DNA from: Maritimibacter sp. 55A14
GTDB taxonomy: Bacteria > Pseudomonadota > Alphaproteobacteria > Rhodobacterales > Rhodobacteraceae
Assembly (NCBI RefSeq): GCF_003122205.1
Contig: NZ_QEYE01000009.1
Span: forward strand, 1-64,000
DNA length: 64,000 bases
Direction: 5' to 3'
Part shown: positions 33,819 through 42,139 of the stretch, piece after piece
Layout of the letters: every line of letters starts with the position of its first letter
Numbering within the stretch: position 1 is the stretch's first letter
Notes under the pieces: model-generated
The model's database searches: none
The model's input: the letters and a program-made list of their open reading frames with translations, nothing else
Told to the model about the DNA's origin: nothing
Program-made: the position numbers and the translations under genes

Positions 33819-36716
33819 TCAAGCGGCCCAGATTTTGCAGAGAGTGGCTTTCGTCTCCTGCATCTGCGTGACCGAGTCATAGCCATAGGTCTGAGCGGTG
33901 TTGGAGCTCTCGCCCAAAACGTAGGGATCGGCGCCTTCGGGGTACTTGTCCCGCAGGTCCTTGCCCTCGAAATGACCGCCGAAGTGGAAGGGCATGAACG
34001 CCACTCCCGCTCCCACGCGTTCCGTGACCATGGCCATGACCTTGACCTTGGCGCCTTCCGGGCCCTCGAGCCAGACCTGTGCGCCGTCCCGCACGCCCAG
34101 ATTGTTGGCGTCGCGCGGGTTGATCTCGACGAACATGTCCTGCTGCAACTCGGCCAACCAGGGGTTCGACCGGGTCTCGTCGCCGCCGCCCTCGTATTCC
34201 ACAAGGCGCCCAGATGTCAGGATCATCGGATAGTCCTTGGAGAAATCCTGCTTCTGGATCGAGGCATACATGGTCGGAAGGCGATAGGCGAAACGGTCCT
34301 CGTAGGTCGGATAATCCGCCACCAGATCGCGCCGGCTGGTATAGAGCGGCTCGCGGTGCAGCGGCACCGGATCGGGGAAGGTCCACACGACCGCGCGGGC
34401 CTTGGCATTGCCGAAGGGTGCGCATTCATGCTTGATCGCCACCCGCTGGATGCCGCCGGAAAGGTCGGTCTTCCAGTTGGTGTCCGGACCGGCCACCGCG
34501 TCGATGGCGGCGCGCTCCTCGTCCGTCAGGTCGCTGTCCCAGCCGAGATCCATCAGCATCTGCATGGTGAATTCCGGATATCCGTCCTTGATTTCCGATC
34601 CCGCCGAATAGACGCCTTCGGCCAGAAGGTTGTCGCCATCGCGTTCCACCCCGAACCGGGCGCGGAAGGTCAGGCCGCCCTCGCTGACGGGCTTGGACAA
34701 GTCGTAGAGGTTCGGCGTGCCCGGATGGTTCATCTCCGGCGTTCCCCAGCTTGGCCAGGGCAGCCCGTAATAATCGCCATCCGCGGGACCGCCCACCGCC
34801 TGCAACGTCGTCTTGTCGAACGTGTGCTGGTTGGCCATGTGCAGTTTCAGCCGCTCCGGCGACTGGCCGGTATAGCCGATCGTCCACATGCCGCGATTGA
34901 TCTCGCGCAGCGTGTCTTCCATTTCCGGTGTCACGCCGTCGTCTTCCAGTTTGATGTTGCGGAATATGCGGTCGTGGAAGCCGAATTTCTGCGCGAAGAG
35001 ACCGATGATCTCCTGGTCCGGTTTGGATTCGAACAGCGGATTGACCACCGTGTCACGCCACTGGAGCGAGCGGTTGGAGGCCGTGACCGAGCCACGGGTC
35101 TCGAACTGCGTCGCCGCCGGCAGCAGATAGACGCCGTCGGTCCGGTCATGCAGCACCGCCGAGACGGTCGGGTAGGGGTCAATCACGACAAGCATGTCGA
35201 GTTGCTCCATCGCCGTCTTCATCTCCTTCAGGCGCGTTTGCGAATTCGGCGCATGACCCCAGAAGACCATGGCACGGACCTTGTTGGGGTTGTCCATGTT
35301 GGCGGGGTCTTCCAGCACGCCGTCGATCCAGCGGCTGACCGGAATGCCGGCGAGGTTCATCAGCGCCTTCTCCGTGCCGTCGGCCCCGGTGGTGGTGACG
35401 AACTGCCCCTTGAGCCAGTCGAGATCCTCGCCCCAGACACGGGCCCAGTGGCCCCACGCGCCGGCGCTCAGCCCGTAATAGCCGGGCAGGGTGTGGCTGA
35501 GCACGCCCAGGTCGGTCGCGCCCTGCACGTTGTCATGGCCGCGGAAGATGTTGGTGCCGCCGCCCGACGTGCCCATGTTGCCCAACGCCAGTTGCAGGAC
35601 ACAGTAGGCGCGTGTGTTGTTGTTGCCGTTGGTGTGCTGGGTGCCGCCCATGCACCAGATCACGGTGCCCGGACGGTTGTTGACCATCGTGCGCGCCACA
35701 CGGCGAAGCTGGCTGCCCGGCACGCCGGTCACACGCTCGGTTTCCTCGGGCGTCCATTTGGCGACCTCGGTCTTGATCTGGTCCATCCCCCAGACACGGG
35801 TGCGGATGAACTCCCTGTCCTCCCAGCCGTTCTCGAAAATGTGCCACAGGATGCCCCAGATCAGAGCCACGTCCGAACCGGGACGCATGCGCACGTATTC
35901 ATCGGCATGCGCGGCCGTGCGCGTGAAGCGCGGGTCGCAGACGATGAGCGGGGCGTTGTTCTCCTCCTTGGCCTTCAGGACGTGCAGGAGCGAGACGGGA
36001 TGCGCCTCGGCCGGGTTGCCGCCGATGATGAAGATGGCCTTGGAATTGTGGATGTCGTTGTAGGAGTTGGTCATGGCGCCGTAGCCCCATGTATTCGCAA
36101 CGCCGGCCACGGTCGTCGAGTGACAGATCCGCGCCTGATGGTCCACGTTGTTGGTGCCCCAATAGGCGGCGAACTTGCGGAAGAGATAGGCCTGCTCGTT
36201 ATTGTGCTTGGCGCTGCCCAGCCAATAGACCGAATCCGGCCCGCTTTCCTCGCGGATATTCATCATGCCGTCGCCGATCTCGTCGATCGCCTGTTCCCAG
36301 CTGATGCGCTTCCACTCGCCGCCCTCTTTCTTCATCGGGTACTTGAGGCGGCGTTCGCCATGCGCGTGCTCGCGCACCGAGGCGCCCTTGGCGCAATGCG
36401 CACCGAGGTTGAACGGGCTGTCCCAGCCGGGTTCCTGCCCGGTCCAGACGCCGTTCGATACTTCGGCGATGACGGTGCAGCCGACCGAGCAGTGGGTGCA
36501 GACGGACTTGACCGTCTCCACGGCGCCGTCGACGGCCGATTGCGCGGAGGCTTTCGTCACGGTGCCGCCGGTCGCGCCGATGGCGGCAAGGCCGCCGATC
36601 GCCAGACCGGAGCCGCGCAGAAATGTCCGTCGGTCGACGGATTTCCCGGCGACGCTGGACAGCAGGCCGGTCCGCTGGGGGCGTTTCGCAACCCCGTTGG
36701 TCTTTTTCCTGAGCAT
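33819..36716 (-). CDS. fdhA: Formate dehydrogenase catalytic (alpha) subunit, Mo/W-bis-MGD, cysteine form
   Basis: A 965-residue periplasm-facing oxidoreductase oxidising formate to CO2. The twin-arginine signal is VDRRTFLRGSGLAIGG (around residue 30). The N-terminal [4Fe-4S] site begins CTHCSVGC, and the metal ligand is cysteine (TGT codon) in DHQARICHSTTVAGVA, followed by the active-site histidine, so no selenocysteine is used. The molydopterin-dinucleotide domain lies at the C-terminus. The start at 36716 follows GGGAGAGAGAC at ideal spacing. It probably leaves through Tat bound to FdhB, aided by the TorD-type chaperone upstream. Whether Mo or W is bound cannot be told from sequence. Confidence 0.96.
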   Translation of the reverse strand: MLRKKTNGVAKRPQRTGLLSSVAGKSVDRRTFLRGSGLAIGGLAAIGATGGTVTKASAQSAVDGAVETVKSVCTHCSVGCTVIAEVSNGVWTGQEPGWDSPFNLGAHCAKGASVREHAHGERRLKYPMKKEGGEWKRISWEQAIDEIGDGMMNIREESGPDSVYWLGSAKHNNEQAYLFRKFAAYWGTNNVDHQARICHSTTVAGVANTWGYGAMTNSYNDIHNSKAIFIIGGNPAEAHPVSLLHVLKAKEENNAPLIVCDPRFTRTAAHADEYVRMRPGSDVALIWGILWHIFENGWEDREFIRTRVWGMDQIKTEVAKWTPEETERVTGVPGSQLRRVARTMVNNRPGTVIWCMGGTQHTNGNNNTRAYCVLQLALGNMGTSGGGTNIFRGHDNVQGATDLGVLSHTLPGYYGLSAGAWGHWARVWGEDLDWLKGQFVTTTGADGTEKALMNLAGIPVSRWIDGVLEDPANMDNPNKVRAMVFWGHAPNSQTRLKEMKTAMEQLDMLVVIDPYPTVSAVLHDRTDGVYLLPAATQFETRGSVTASNRSLQWRDTVVNPLFESKPDQEIIGLFAQKFGFHDRIFRNIKLEDDGVTPEMEDTLREINRGMWTIGYTGQSPERLKLHMANQHTFDKTTLQAVGGPADGDYYGLPWPSWGTPEMNHPGTPNLYDLSKPVSEGGLTFRARFGVERDGDNLLAEGVYSAGSEIKDGYPEFTMQMLMDLGWDSDLTDEERAAIDAVAGPDTNWKTDLSGGIQRVAIKHECAPFGNAKARAVVWTFPDPVPLHREPLYTSRRDLVADYPTYEDRFAYRLPTMYASIQKQDFSKDYPMILTSGRLVEYEGGGDETRSNPWLAELQQDMFVEINPRDANNLGVRDGAQVWLEGPEGAKVKVMAMVTERVGAGVAFMPFHFGGHFEGKDLRDKYPEGADPYVLGESSNTAQTYGYDSVTQMQETKATLCKIWAA

Positions 36717-36827
36717 GTCTCTCTCCCTCATGGACCCCGCCGCTTGTCGGGGCATCGGGTGGGTTGTGGTTTTATGGCCGCAGGGCGTCACGCAACCGTT
36801 GGCCATGGCTTGGGGTGAAAGGGTCCG

Positions 36828-37019
36828 TCAGAAACGGGCGCTTTCGTAATAGGCGCGGGTATGCGCGGTGTCCTGCATCCCCTCCTCGGGGGCGCCGGAC
36901 GCGGCTTCGGCCGTGTCGGCCGATCCGAGCGCGGCTGTGGCCACGGCCGCCGGAGCGGCGGTCAGGCCCAGCTTCAGGAAATCGCGCCGGCTGTTGCCGC
37001 TCTCCTCCTTCTTGCTCAT
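36828..37019 (-). CDS. Formate dehydrogenase-region TAT-signal small protein
   Basis: A 63-residue protein beginning MSKKEESGNSRRDFLKLGL, a complete twin-arginine motif followed by an alanine-rich helix to TAEAA, then a short tail (DTAHTRAYYESARF). Proteins like this are found just upstream of fdhA in many bacteria; the role is unknown, possibly a small subunit or maturation tag. GAGGAG precedes the ATG at 37019. Confidence 0.85.
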   Translation of the reverse strand: MSKKEESGNSRRDFLKLGLTAAPAAVATAALGSADTAEAASGAPEEGMQDTAHTRAYYESARF

Positions 37020-37071
37020 CTGGGTCTCCTCTTCTTGTGGCACCGGGGTGCCGGTTGGGGCGGGCCGATTG

Positions 37072-37683
37072 TCAGCTCGCCGTCATTCGGAACGCCTCGC
37101 GCTCGATCTCCATGAAGGCCCGGCCGATCGCGCCGACCGGGGCATAGAAGACCGAGTTCCTGGCGGCTTCCAAATCAGTGAAACAGTGGGTCGCCCAAGG
37201 GGCGATGTGGCGGTTGAAGAATTCGCGCTGGCGCTCCAGCGTGGCCGGCGCGCCGAACCGGCCGGTGATCAGCCCCGCCATTACCTCGCAGAGGCTTGCC
37301 AGATTGTCCTCCGGCTCGAAGACATTCGGCGCACGTTCGATATGGTTTGCGGCCAGGTCATTGCGCAGCATGGCCAGTGGCTTCTCGTTCAGAAAGCCTG
37401 TCAGGTAGTAGCTGGCATAGGGCAGCAATTCGCCGCGCCCCAGTCCGATGAAGAGCGCGTTGAACTCGCTCTCGGCGCTTTTCTCGGTCGTGGCCTGCGC
37501 CACGCGCGACAGGGCCCGGATCGCCCGTCCCAATTCGCTGTCGTCGCCGGTCAGGCCCGCGCATTGCTTCAGCCGCGCCTTCGAGGGCGGCCGGGCAAGC
37601 AGGGCGCCCAGGAAATCGTAGAGATCGGCGCGCAGCTTGTCTTCTTCGGCAATGGCTTGGGGCGTTTCGGCGGCGGTCATCAT
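37072..37683 (-). CDS. TorD/DmsD-family molybdoenzyme chaperone
   Basis: A 203-residue all-helical cytoplasmic chaperone that should bind the FdhA Tat signal and hold the apoenzyme for cofactor insertion. Typical stretches are LRADLYDFLGALLARPPS, ESEFNALFIGLGRGELLPYASYYLTGFLNEKPLA and PEDNLASLCEVMAGLI. Tandem ATGs (37683, 37680) follow AAGGAGAC. Confidence 0.9.
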   Translation of the reverse strand: MMTAAETPQAIAEEDKLRADLYDFLGALLARPPSKARLKQCAGLTGDDSELGRAIRALSRVAQATTEKSAESEFNALFIGLGRGELLPYASYYLTGFLNEKPLAMLRNDLAANHIERAPNVFEPEDNLASLCEVMAGLITGRFGAPATLERQREFFNRHIAPWATHCFTDLEAARNSVFYAPVGAIGRAFMEIEREAFRMTAS

Positions 37684-37690
37684 GTCTCCT

Positions 37691-38293
37691 TCAGGCGAAA
37701 TCGAAGCGGATGCGGCGCGGGGCCGAAGGCGGGGCTTCGTCCGTGGCGGTTTCGGGTTCGGGCGGCGCGTCGGCGGCTGTTTCCTGTGGTTCGGCGCCAG
37801 TTTCGGGCAGGCCCTCGGTTTCCTCCGTCTCGGCCAGGGCCGGCGCATCCGCCTCCGCCTCGCCCGGTTCGGCAGGGGGCGCGGCGGCGTCGGCTTCGGC
37901 CGCCTCCGCCATGCTCGTGACGTGTCGCAGCATGCCCTTGCCGACCTGATAGGTGGTCTGCATGTTGGCCATGATGGTGGCGCCGTCGGTGAAATCCTCG
38001 CCATAGTCCACGAGGCTGTCGAGATTGGCGAGCATCGGGTTCGACCGCCACAAAACGCGCAGCGCGCGGCGGCGCAGGCGGTCGGGTACCGCGGCCTTCA
38101 TGAAGGCGCTGAAATCATCGCCCGGCCGCATCTCCTCGGGCGCCTTCAGATTGAGTTCGGCCAGAATCTCCTCGTCGTCCCGTTCTTCCAGCGCGGCGTT
38201 GCGTTCGCCCTCGGCGGCAGCTTCGGACGCGCGGACCTCGGCGGCATCCTCGGCGGCGACGGCGGCGCGGCGGTGGGACCAGAAATCGGCCAT
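37691..38293 (-). CDS. DUF3306 protein of the fdh operon
   Basis: A 200-residue cytoplasmic protein. The first half is the DUF3306 domain (MADFWSHRRAAV, LRRRALRVLWRSNPMLANLDSLVDYGEDFTDG). The second half (about 135-200) is a low-complexity Ala/Glu/Pro tail ending RRIRFDFA. DUF3305 and DUF3306 genes travel together next to FDH3-type formate dehydrogenases; their task is unproven and likely in assembly. The start overlaps the DUF3305 stop (TGATG). Confidence 0.88.
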   Translation of the reverse strand: MADFWSHRRAAVAAEDAAEVRASEAAAEGERNAALEERDDEEILAELNLKAPEEMRPGDDFSAFMKAAVPDRLRRRALRVLWRSNPMLANLDSLVDYGEDFTDGATIMANMQTTYQVGKGMLRHVTSMAEAAEADAAAPPAEPGEAEADAPALAETEETEGLPETGAEPQETAADAPPEPETATDEAPPSAPRRIRFDFA

Positions 38294-38844
38294 CAGCTTA
38301 CCCTCCGCTTGTGCGGGGCGCGGTAGACATCGGACATCTGCGGAATTCGGACATCGCCCTTGCCGTCCTCGACCCGGTCCACGCGGGCGCGGTCGCGCTG
38401 GCGCTTGACGAAGATCTCGTCTTCGTGATGGGCCTGCACGAAGTCGCGAATCCAGGCCACCAGACCGTGCGGGATCGGCACGAGTTCGACCTGTTCTTCG
38501 CCGCTGTCGAGATAGTCCTGCGCCTCGTAGGGCGAGGCGGTGACGAGAAGCGGCTCGATCGGCTCCGGTCCGCCCGTGGTTTCGCGCATGACGACGGCCA
38601 CGGTGGGGATGCGCGCCGAAAGCCCGGCGAGATAGGCTTCGGTGTCGGAGGACCACAGTTCCAGCGGCAGCGTTGCGGCGTGGTATTCCACGACCTCGCC
38701 CTCGCGCCGCATCTCGAGCCAATTGGCCGGGGCGGCGCCCGGCAGGACCGCGACCGCCTTCCAAACCCATTTGGCCCAGCGTGTAACGCCGGGCGACTTC
38801 CGGATAACGATCCCCAAAGGCATCGAAGCGTGGCTGAGCGCCAT
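38293..38844 (-). CDS. DUF3305 protein, first gene of the fdh operon
   Basis: A 183-residue cytoplasmic protein with the DUF3305 domain: PLGIVIRKSPGVTRWAKWVWKAVAVLPGA, then YLAGLSARIPTVAVVMR and VWAIRDFV-like C-terminal stretches. It is the partner of DUF3306 in FDH maturation clusters. The C-terminus is basic. Divergent from the ferredoxin gene across a 345-bp promoter region. Confidence 0.88.
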   Translation of the reverse strand: MALSHASMPLGIVIRKSPGVTRWAKWVWKAVAVLPGAAPANWLEMRREGEVVEYHAATLPLELWSSDTEAYLAGLSARIPTVAVVMRETTGGPEPIEPLLVTASPYEAQDYLDSGEEQVELVPIPHGLVAWIRDFVQAHHEDEIFVKRQRDRARVDRVEDGKGDVRIPQMSDVYRAPHKRRVS

Positions 38845-39189
38845 TCTTGCCGTTTCCTCCCTGGCCGGGGCGCAATGCCCAGCTTGGGAATCAGTTTGAG
38901 GCCATTGCGCCCGTCGACCAAGATTTTTCTGGCCGTTCAGCGGGTATGTCGGGGATGTTACCGTCCTGGAGCGGGGTGGCGGGGGTCAAATTGTCCGGGC
39001 AACCGGCGGATCGGCGGCGGCATTGGACGAAATGTCCAATATTGGCAAATCAGACTGTATTTGTCAGGAAAATCCGCCCTTTTCAAACCGAATCAGTTGG
39101 TTATGAATCCTTACCAATACCGCGCATAAGGCTATGTGCCGCGCGGCGGGGCGGATCCGGGGTTCGGCATGCCCGAATAGGGGAGCATC
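38845..39189. promoter_or_regulatory. Divergent promoter region of the formate dehydrogenase locus, with a palindromic operator candidate
   Basis: This 345-bp gap separates the minus-strand fdh operon from the plus-strand ferredoxin gene and becomes AT-richer toward 39040-39120. ATTGGAC (39022-39028) and GTCCAAT (39034-39040) form a perfect 7-bp inverted repeat with a 5-base spacer; the second arm overlaps another perfect palindrome, CCAATATTGG (39036-39045). A further TTGTCC half-site lies at about 38991. The T-N11-A symmetry would suit a LysR-type regulator; none is encoded in the window. I cannot fix -35/-10 boxes. Confidence 0.6.
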
Positions 39190-41145
39190 ATGGTCAAGAA
39201 GTTGATTTTGTGTGATTGTCTGGGCAGCCAGACCATCGACGCCGGGGCGATCGAGCGCGGCGCGGGGCTCGGCTGCTCGAAAATCCATACCGGACTTTGC
39301 CTGCACCAGGCCGAAACCGCCGCCAAGGCCATGGCCGGGGGCGACGTGGCCATCGCCTGCATGCAGGAGCGCGAGCGGTTCGAGGAACTCGCCGCCGAGA
39401 TCGGAGCCGAAACGCCGCAATTCGTAGATATCCGCGACCGTGCCGGCTGGTCCGACGAGGCCGCGGAGGCCGGGCCCAAGATGGCTGCGCTGGTCGCCGA
39501 CGCGCTGTTGCCGGAACCGGACACGAAACTGATGGAGGTTGCCTCCGAAGGGCTCTGCCTGATCCTGGGGGCGGCCGATGTGGCGCTGTCTGCCGCCGAA
39601 CGGCTGTCGGAGGCGTTGGCGGTGACCGTGCTGCTGGACACGCCAGCCGAGTTGCCGGTCAGCCGGGCTTTCGACGTGACGGTCGGGCGGCTCGTCTCCG
39701 CGACCGGGTCGCTCGGCGATTTCAGCCTGCGCATCGACGCGCTGCAACTGCTTCAGCCGGGCGGGCGCGGGGCCTTCGGACTGACCGAACCCAGGGACGG
39801 GGGCAAGAGCGTCTGCGACGTCATTCTCGACCTGCGCCGCGCGCCGCCGCTCTTTCCCGCGCATCGCAAGCGCGACGGCTATTTCCGCGCCGATCCGGGC
39901 GATCCAAACGCGGTCGCCGCGGCGGTCTTCGAGGCCGGGCAGGCTGTGGGGACCTTCGAGAAGCCGCTTTACGTGGCGCTCGAGCCGCAACTTTGCGCGC
40001 ATTCCCGCGCCGGTCAGACCGGTTGCACCAAATGCCTGGACGCCTGCCCCACCGGCGCGATCAGCCCGGCGGGCGATCACGTCGCGGTGGACCCGAACAT
40101 CTGCGCGGGCTGCGGGGCGTGCTCGGCGCTTTGCCCGTCGGGCGCGATCTCCTTTGACGCGCCGCCGGTGCGCCATGTTTTCCGCCGGATTGAGGCCATG
40201 GCCACGGCCTACCGAAAAGCGGGTGGCACCGCGCCGCGGATGTTGGTGACGGATGCCGGGTTCGGCTCGGAAATGATCTCGCTCGCCGCGCGGTTCGGGC
40301 GCGGGTTGCCCGCCGATGTGGTGCCGCTGGAAATGGCCACGCTGGCGGGTTTCGGCCATGCGGAAATGCTGGCCGCGCTGGCCTGCGGTTTCGCCGCGGT
40401 GGATATCCTGCCGGCACCCGAGACCGAACGCGACGTGCTGGCGCGCGAGCAGGCGCTGGCCGAGGCGCTGTCGGGCGGGCGGCCCATCCGGGTGCTCGAC
40501 GCGGATGATCCGGACGGGCTGTCTGAGATGCTCTATTCCGAGCGGCCCGAGGCGCAACCGTTGGAGCCGGTGCTGCCGATGGGCAGCCGCCGCCAGGTCG
40601 CGCGGCTGGCGGCGAAGGCGCTCAACCCGGCGGATACGGTGCTGGACCTGCCGGCGGGCGCGCCCTATGGCGCGGTGCTCGTGGACACCGAAGCCTGCAC
40701 GCTCTGCCTGTCCTGCGCCGGGCTCTGCCCGTCAGGGGCGCTGGGCGACAATCCCGACTCGCCGCAACTGCGGTTCCAGGAGGATGCGTGCCTCCAATGC
40801 GGGCTCTGTGCCAATATTTGCCCCGAGGACGCGATCACGCTGCGCCCGCAGATGGACCTGGGCGACGGGGTTATGGCGCAGCGCGTGCTGCACGAGGAAG
40901 AGCCCTATGAGTGTATCGAATGCGGCAAGCCCTTCGGTGTGAAATCCACCGTCGAGCGGATCGTGGCCAAGCTGGGCGGCAGCCACTACATGTACGACAG
41001 CGAAGACAAGACCAGGATGATCCGCATGTGCGACGATTGCCGGGTGCAGGCGCAGTACCATTCCGCCGACAACCCGTTCCAGGGCGGCGAGCGCCCGCGG
41101 CCGCGCACCACCGAGGATTACTACTCCAAGCGCAAGGATCACTGA
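39190..41145 (+). CDS. Multi-cluster 4Fe-4S protein linked to formate dehydrogenase
   Basis: A 651-residue cytoplasmic protein with a long N-terminal region (LILCDCLGSQTIDAGAIERG and cysteines in an early CDC/C-LC pattern). It has two bacterial-ferredoxin 4Fe-4S pairs, CTKCLDACPTGAI with CAGCGACSALCPSGAI at about 280-320 and CTLCLSCAGLCPSGAL with CLQCGLCANICPEDAI at about 510-560, and a C-terminal CIECGKPFG / CDDCRVQ zinc- or iron-binding segment. It is divergent from the fdh operon in many FDH3 clusters and may deliver electrons to cofactor or sulfur steps in FDH maturation. RBS GGGGAGCATC. The end overlaps the convergent cytochrome gene by 7 bases. Confidence 0.85.
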   Translation: MVKKLILCDCLGSQTIDAGAIERGAGLGCSKIHTGLCLHQAETAAKAMAGGDVAIACMQERERFEELAAEIGAETPQFVDIRDRAGWSDEAAEAGPKMAALVADALLPEPDTKLMEVASEGLCLILGAADVALSAAERLSEALAVTVLLDTPAELPVSRAFDVTVGRLVSATGSLGDFSLRIDALQLLQPGGRGAFGLTEPRDGGKSVCDVILDLRRAPPLFPAHRKRDGYFRADPGDPNAVAAAVFEAGQAVGTFEKPLYVALEPQLCAHSRAGQTGCTKCLDACPTGAISPAGDHVAVDPNICAGCGACSALCPSGAISFDAPPVRHVFRRIEAMATAYRKAGGTAPRMLVTDAGFGSEMISLAARFGRGLPADVVPLEMATLAGFGHAEMLAALACGFAAVDILPAPETERDVLAREQALAEALSGGRPIRVLDADDPDGLSEMLYSERPEAQPLEPVLPMGSRRQVARLAAKALNPADTVLDLPAGAPYGAVLVDTEACTLCLSCAGLCPSGALGDNPDSPQLRFQEDACLQCGLCANICPEDAITLRPQMDLGDGVMAQRVLHEEEPYECIECGKPFGVKSTVERIVAKLGGSHYMYDSEDKTRMIRMCDDCRVQAQYHSADNPFQGGERPRPRTTEDYYSKRKDH

Positions 41146-41855
41146 ACTTGGACGGGCGCCCCCAGATCGGCCGGCTCCAGCACGGTGACATAGGCCAGGA
41201 TCGCGTCGAGCTGGTCCATCGTCAGCTCGACCGGCACGATATGAGCGGGCCGCTCGGGTGGGAAGGGCGGCGTGACCCCCGCGATCTGGGTGAAGGACGG
41301 GTGCGGGTTGAGCGTGAAGAAACCCGCGAAACGCGTATCCCAGTCCGCGAAGCCGCGCAGCGCGGCGAAGGACGGGGTGGAGCCGATGCCGCTCATGCGG
41401 TTCGCCTCGCTGACCACGTGGCAGCGGCCGCAATGGGTCAGCGCCAGTTCCTCGCCCAGCCGGGCGTTGCCCTCGAACCCGGCGTCGTCCGTGGCCGCCT
41501 CACCCGTTGCGGCGCCCGAATAGGGCGGGAAATCGGCGACGGTTCTCTGGCCGATATCCGACAACAGCCAGTCTGCGAAACGGCTGGCATGCTCGCCCTC
41601 GGCGGTGATACGATGAATGCTGTCCGGTCCGCTGATGGCCGCGCGCTTTCCGCCGGGGCCAAGGACCGCGTCGGCGGCGTCTTCGGTCAGCGTCACCTGG
41701 ACGCCGGTCTTGAGCGAGAAGCGCGGCAGGATGAAGTCCATCAGGCCGGACGCCACGAGGGACGGATCGGCGCGCAGCGTGAAGCCGCGCTCCCCAGCCG
41801 CGGCCGGGGCGGCGAGCAACAGAAGGGCGAGCGCCGTTCGCAGGATTGCGGACAT
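41139..41855 (-). CDS. Periplasmic-binding-like domain fused to cytochrome c
   Basis: A 238-residue secreted protein. After the signal peptide (to about AAAG), residues 24-112 resemble a tungstate/molybdate-type binding protein (TupA/ModA class) with its middle removed: SGLMDFILPRFSLKTGVQVTL matches the N-lobe and FADWLLSDIGQRTVADFPPY matches the C-terminal helix of those proteins. Residues 125-235 are a cytochrome c with C142-G-R-C145-H146 and candidate ligand methionine in NRMSGIGSTPSF. No transporter genes adjoin. Its place beside formate dehydrogenase hints at a metal- or anion-linked electron carrier, which is inference. It overlaps the ferredoxin gene end. Confidence 0.8.
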   Translation of the reverse strand: MSAILRTALALLLLAAPAAAGERGFTLRADPSLVASGLMDFILPRFSLKTGVQVTLTEDAADAVLGPGGKRAAISGPDSIHRITAEGEHASRFADWLLSDIGQRTVADFPPYSGAATGEAATDDAGFEGNARLGEELALTHCGRCHVVSEANRMSGIGSTPSFAALRGFADWDTRFAGFFTLNPHPSFTQIAGVTPPFPPERPAHIVPVELTMDQLDAILAYVTVLEPADLGAPVQVQ

Positions 41856-41894
41856 CAGGCTATCTTGTGTTTGCCGACGGAACCCATCAAGCCT

Positions 41895-41911
41895 AGGGGC
41901 GGGATGCCCCT
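41895..41911. other. Small hairpin between the divergent cytochrome and DUF6494 genes
   Basis: AGGGGC (41895-41900) and GCCCCT (41906-41911) pair across a 5-base loop in the 86-bp gap between two divergently transcribed genes. It may be an operator or 5' leader structure of either gene; evidence is limited to symmetry. Confidence 0.3.
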
Positions 41912-41941
41912 CGGGTCAACTCACAGCCACGGAGGATGAAG

Positions 41942-42139
41942 ATGAGCGGCGATTTCAACATGTCGATGCGCAAGTATCTCAAGCAGGTCGGCGTGACCTC
42001 GCAACAGGCCATCGAGGAGGCGATGCGCAATGCCGGTGACACCGCCGGCAAGACCTACAAGGCCCGCGTCGTGCTGACGGTCGAGGGGCTCGACCTGGAG
42101 CATGTGGTCGAGGGCGAGATCACGGGGCAGGAGGACTGA
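41942..42139 (+). CDS. DUF6494 small protein
   Basis: A 65-residue cytoplasmic protein (MSGDFNMSMRKYLKQVGVTS..., ending HVVEGEITGQED) of the DUF6494 family. The start at 41942 lies six bases after GGAGG; the ATG at 41936 would abut the ribosome site. The stop overlaps the Mrp start (TGATG), which suggests coupled expression with the iron-sulfur carrier. Function unknown; it is encoded beside Mrp and DUF6505 genes in FDH loci. Confidence 0.82.
   Translation: MSGDFNMSMRKYLKQVGVTSQQAIEEAMRNAGDTAGKTYKARVVLTVEGLDLEHVVEGEITGQED

Noticed and set aside
36100-36140. Selenocysteine codon in the formate dehydrogenase active site
   Set aside because: The ligand position reads as a TGT cysteine codon with no in-frame TGA and no SECIS-like hairpin needed.
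33798-36818. 1006-codon plus-strand frame opposite fdhA
   Set aside because: Mirrors the third-position GC of fdhA. The minus-strand protein has intact Tat, iron-sulfur and active-site motifs, so the sense assignment is clear.
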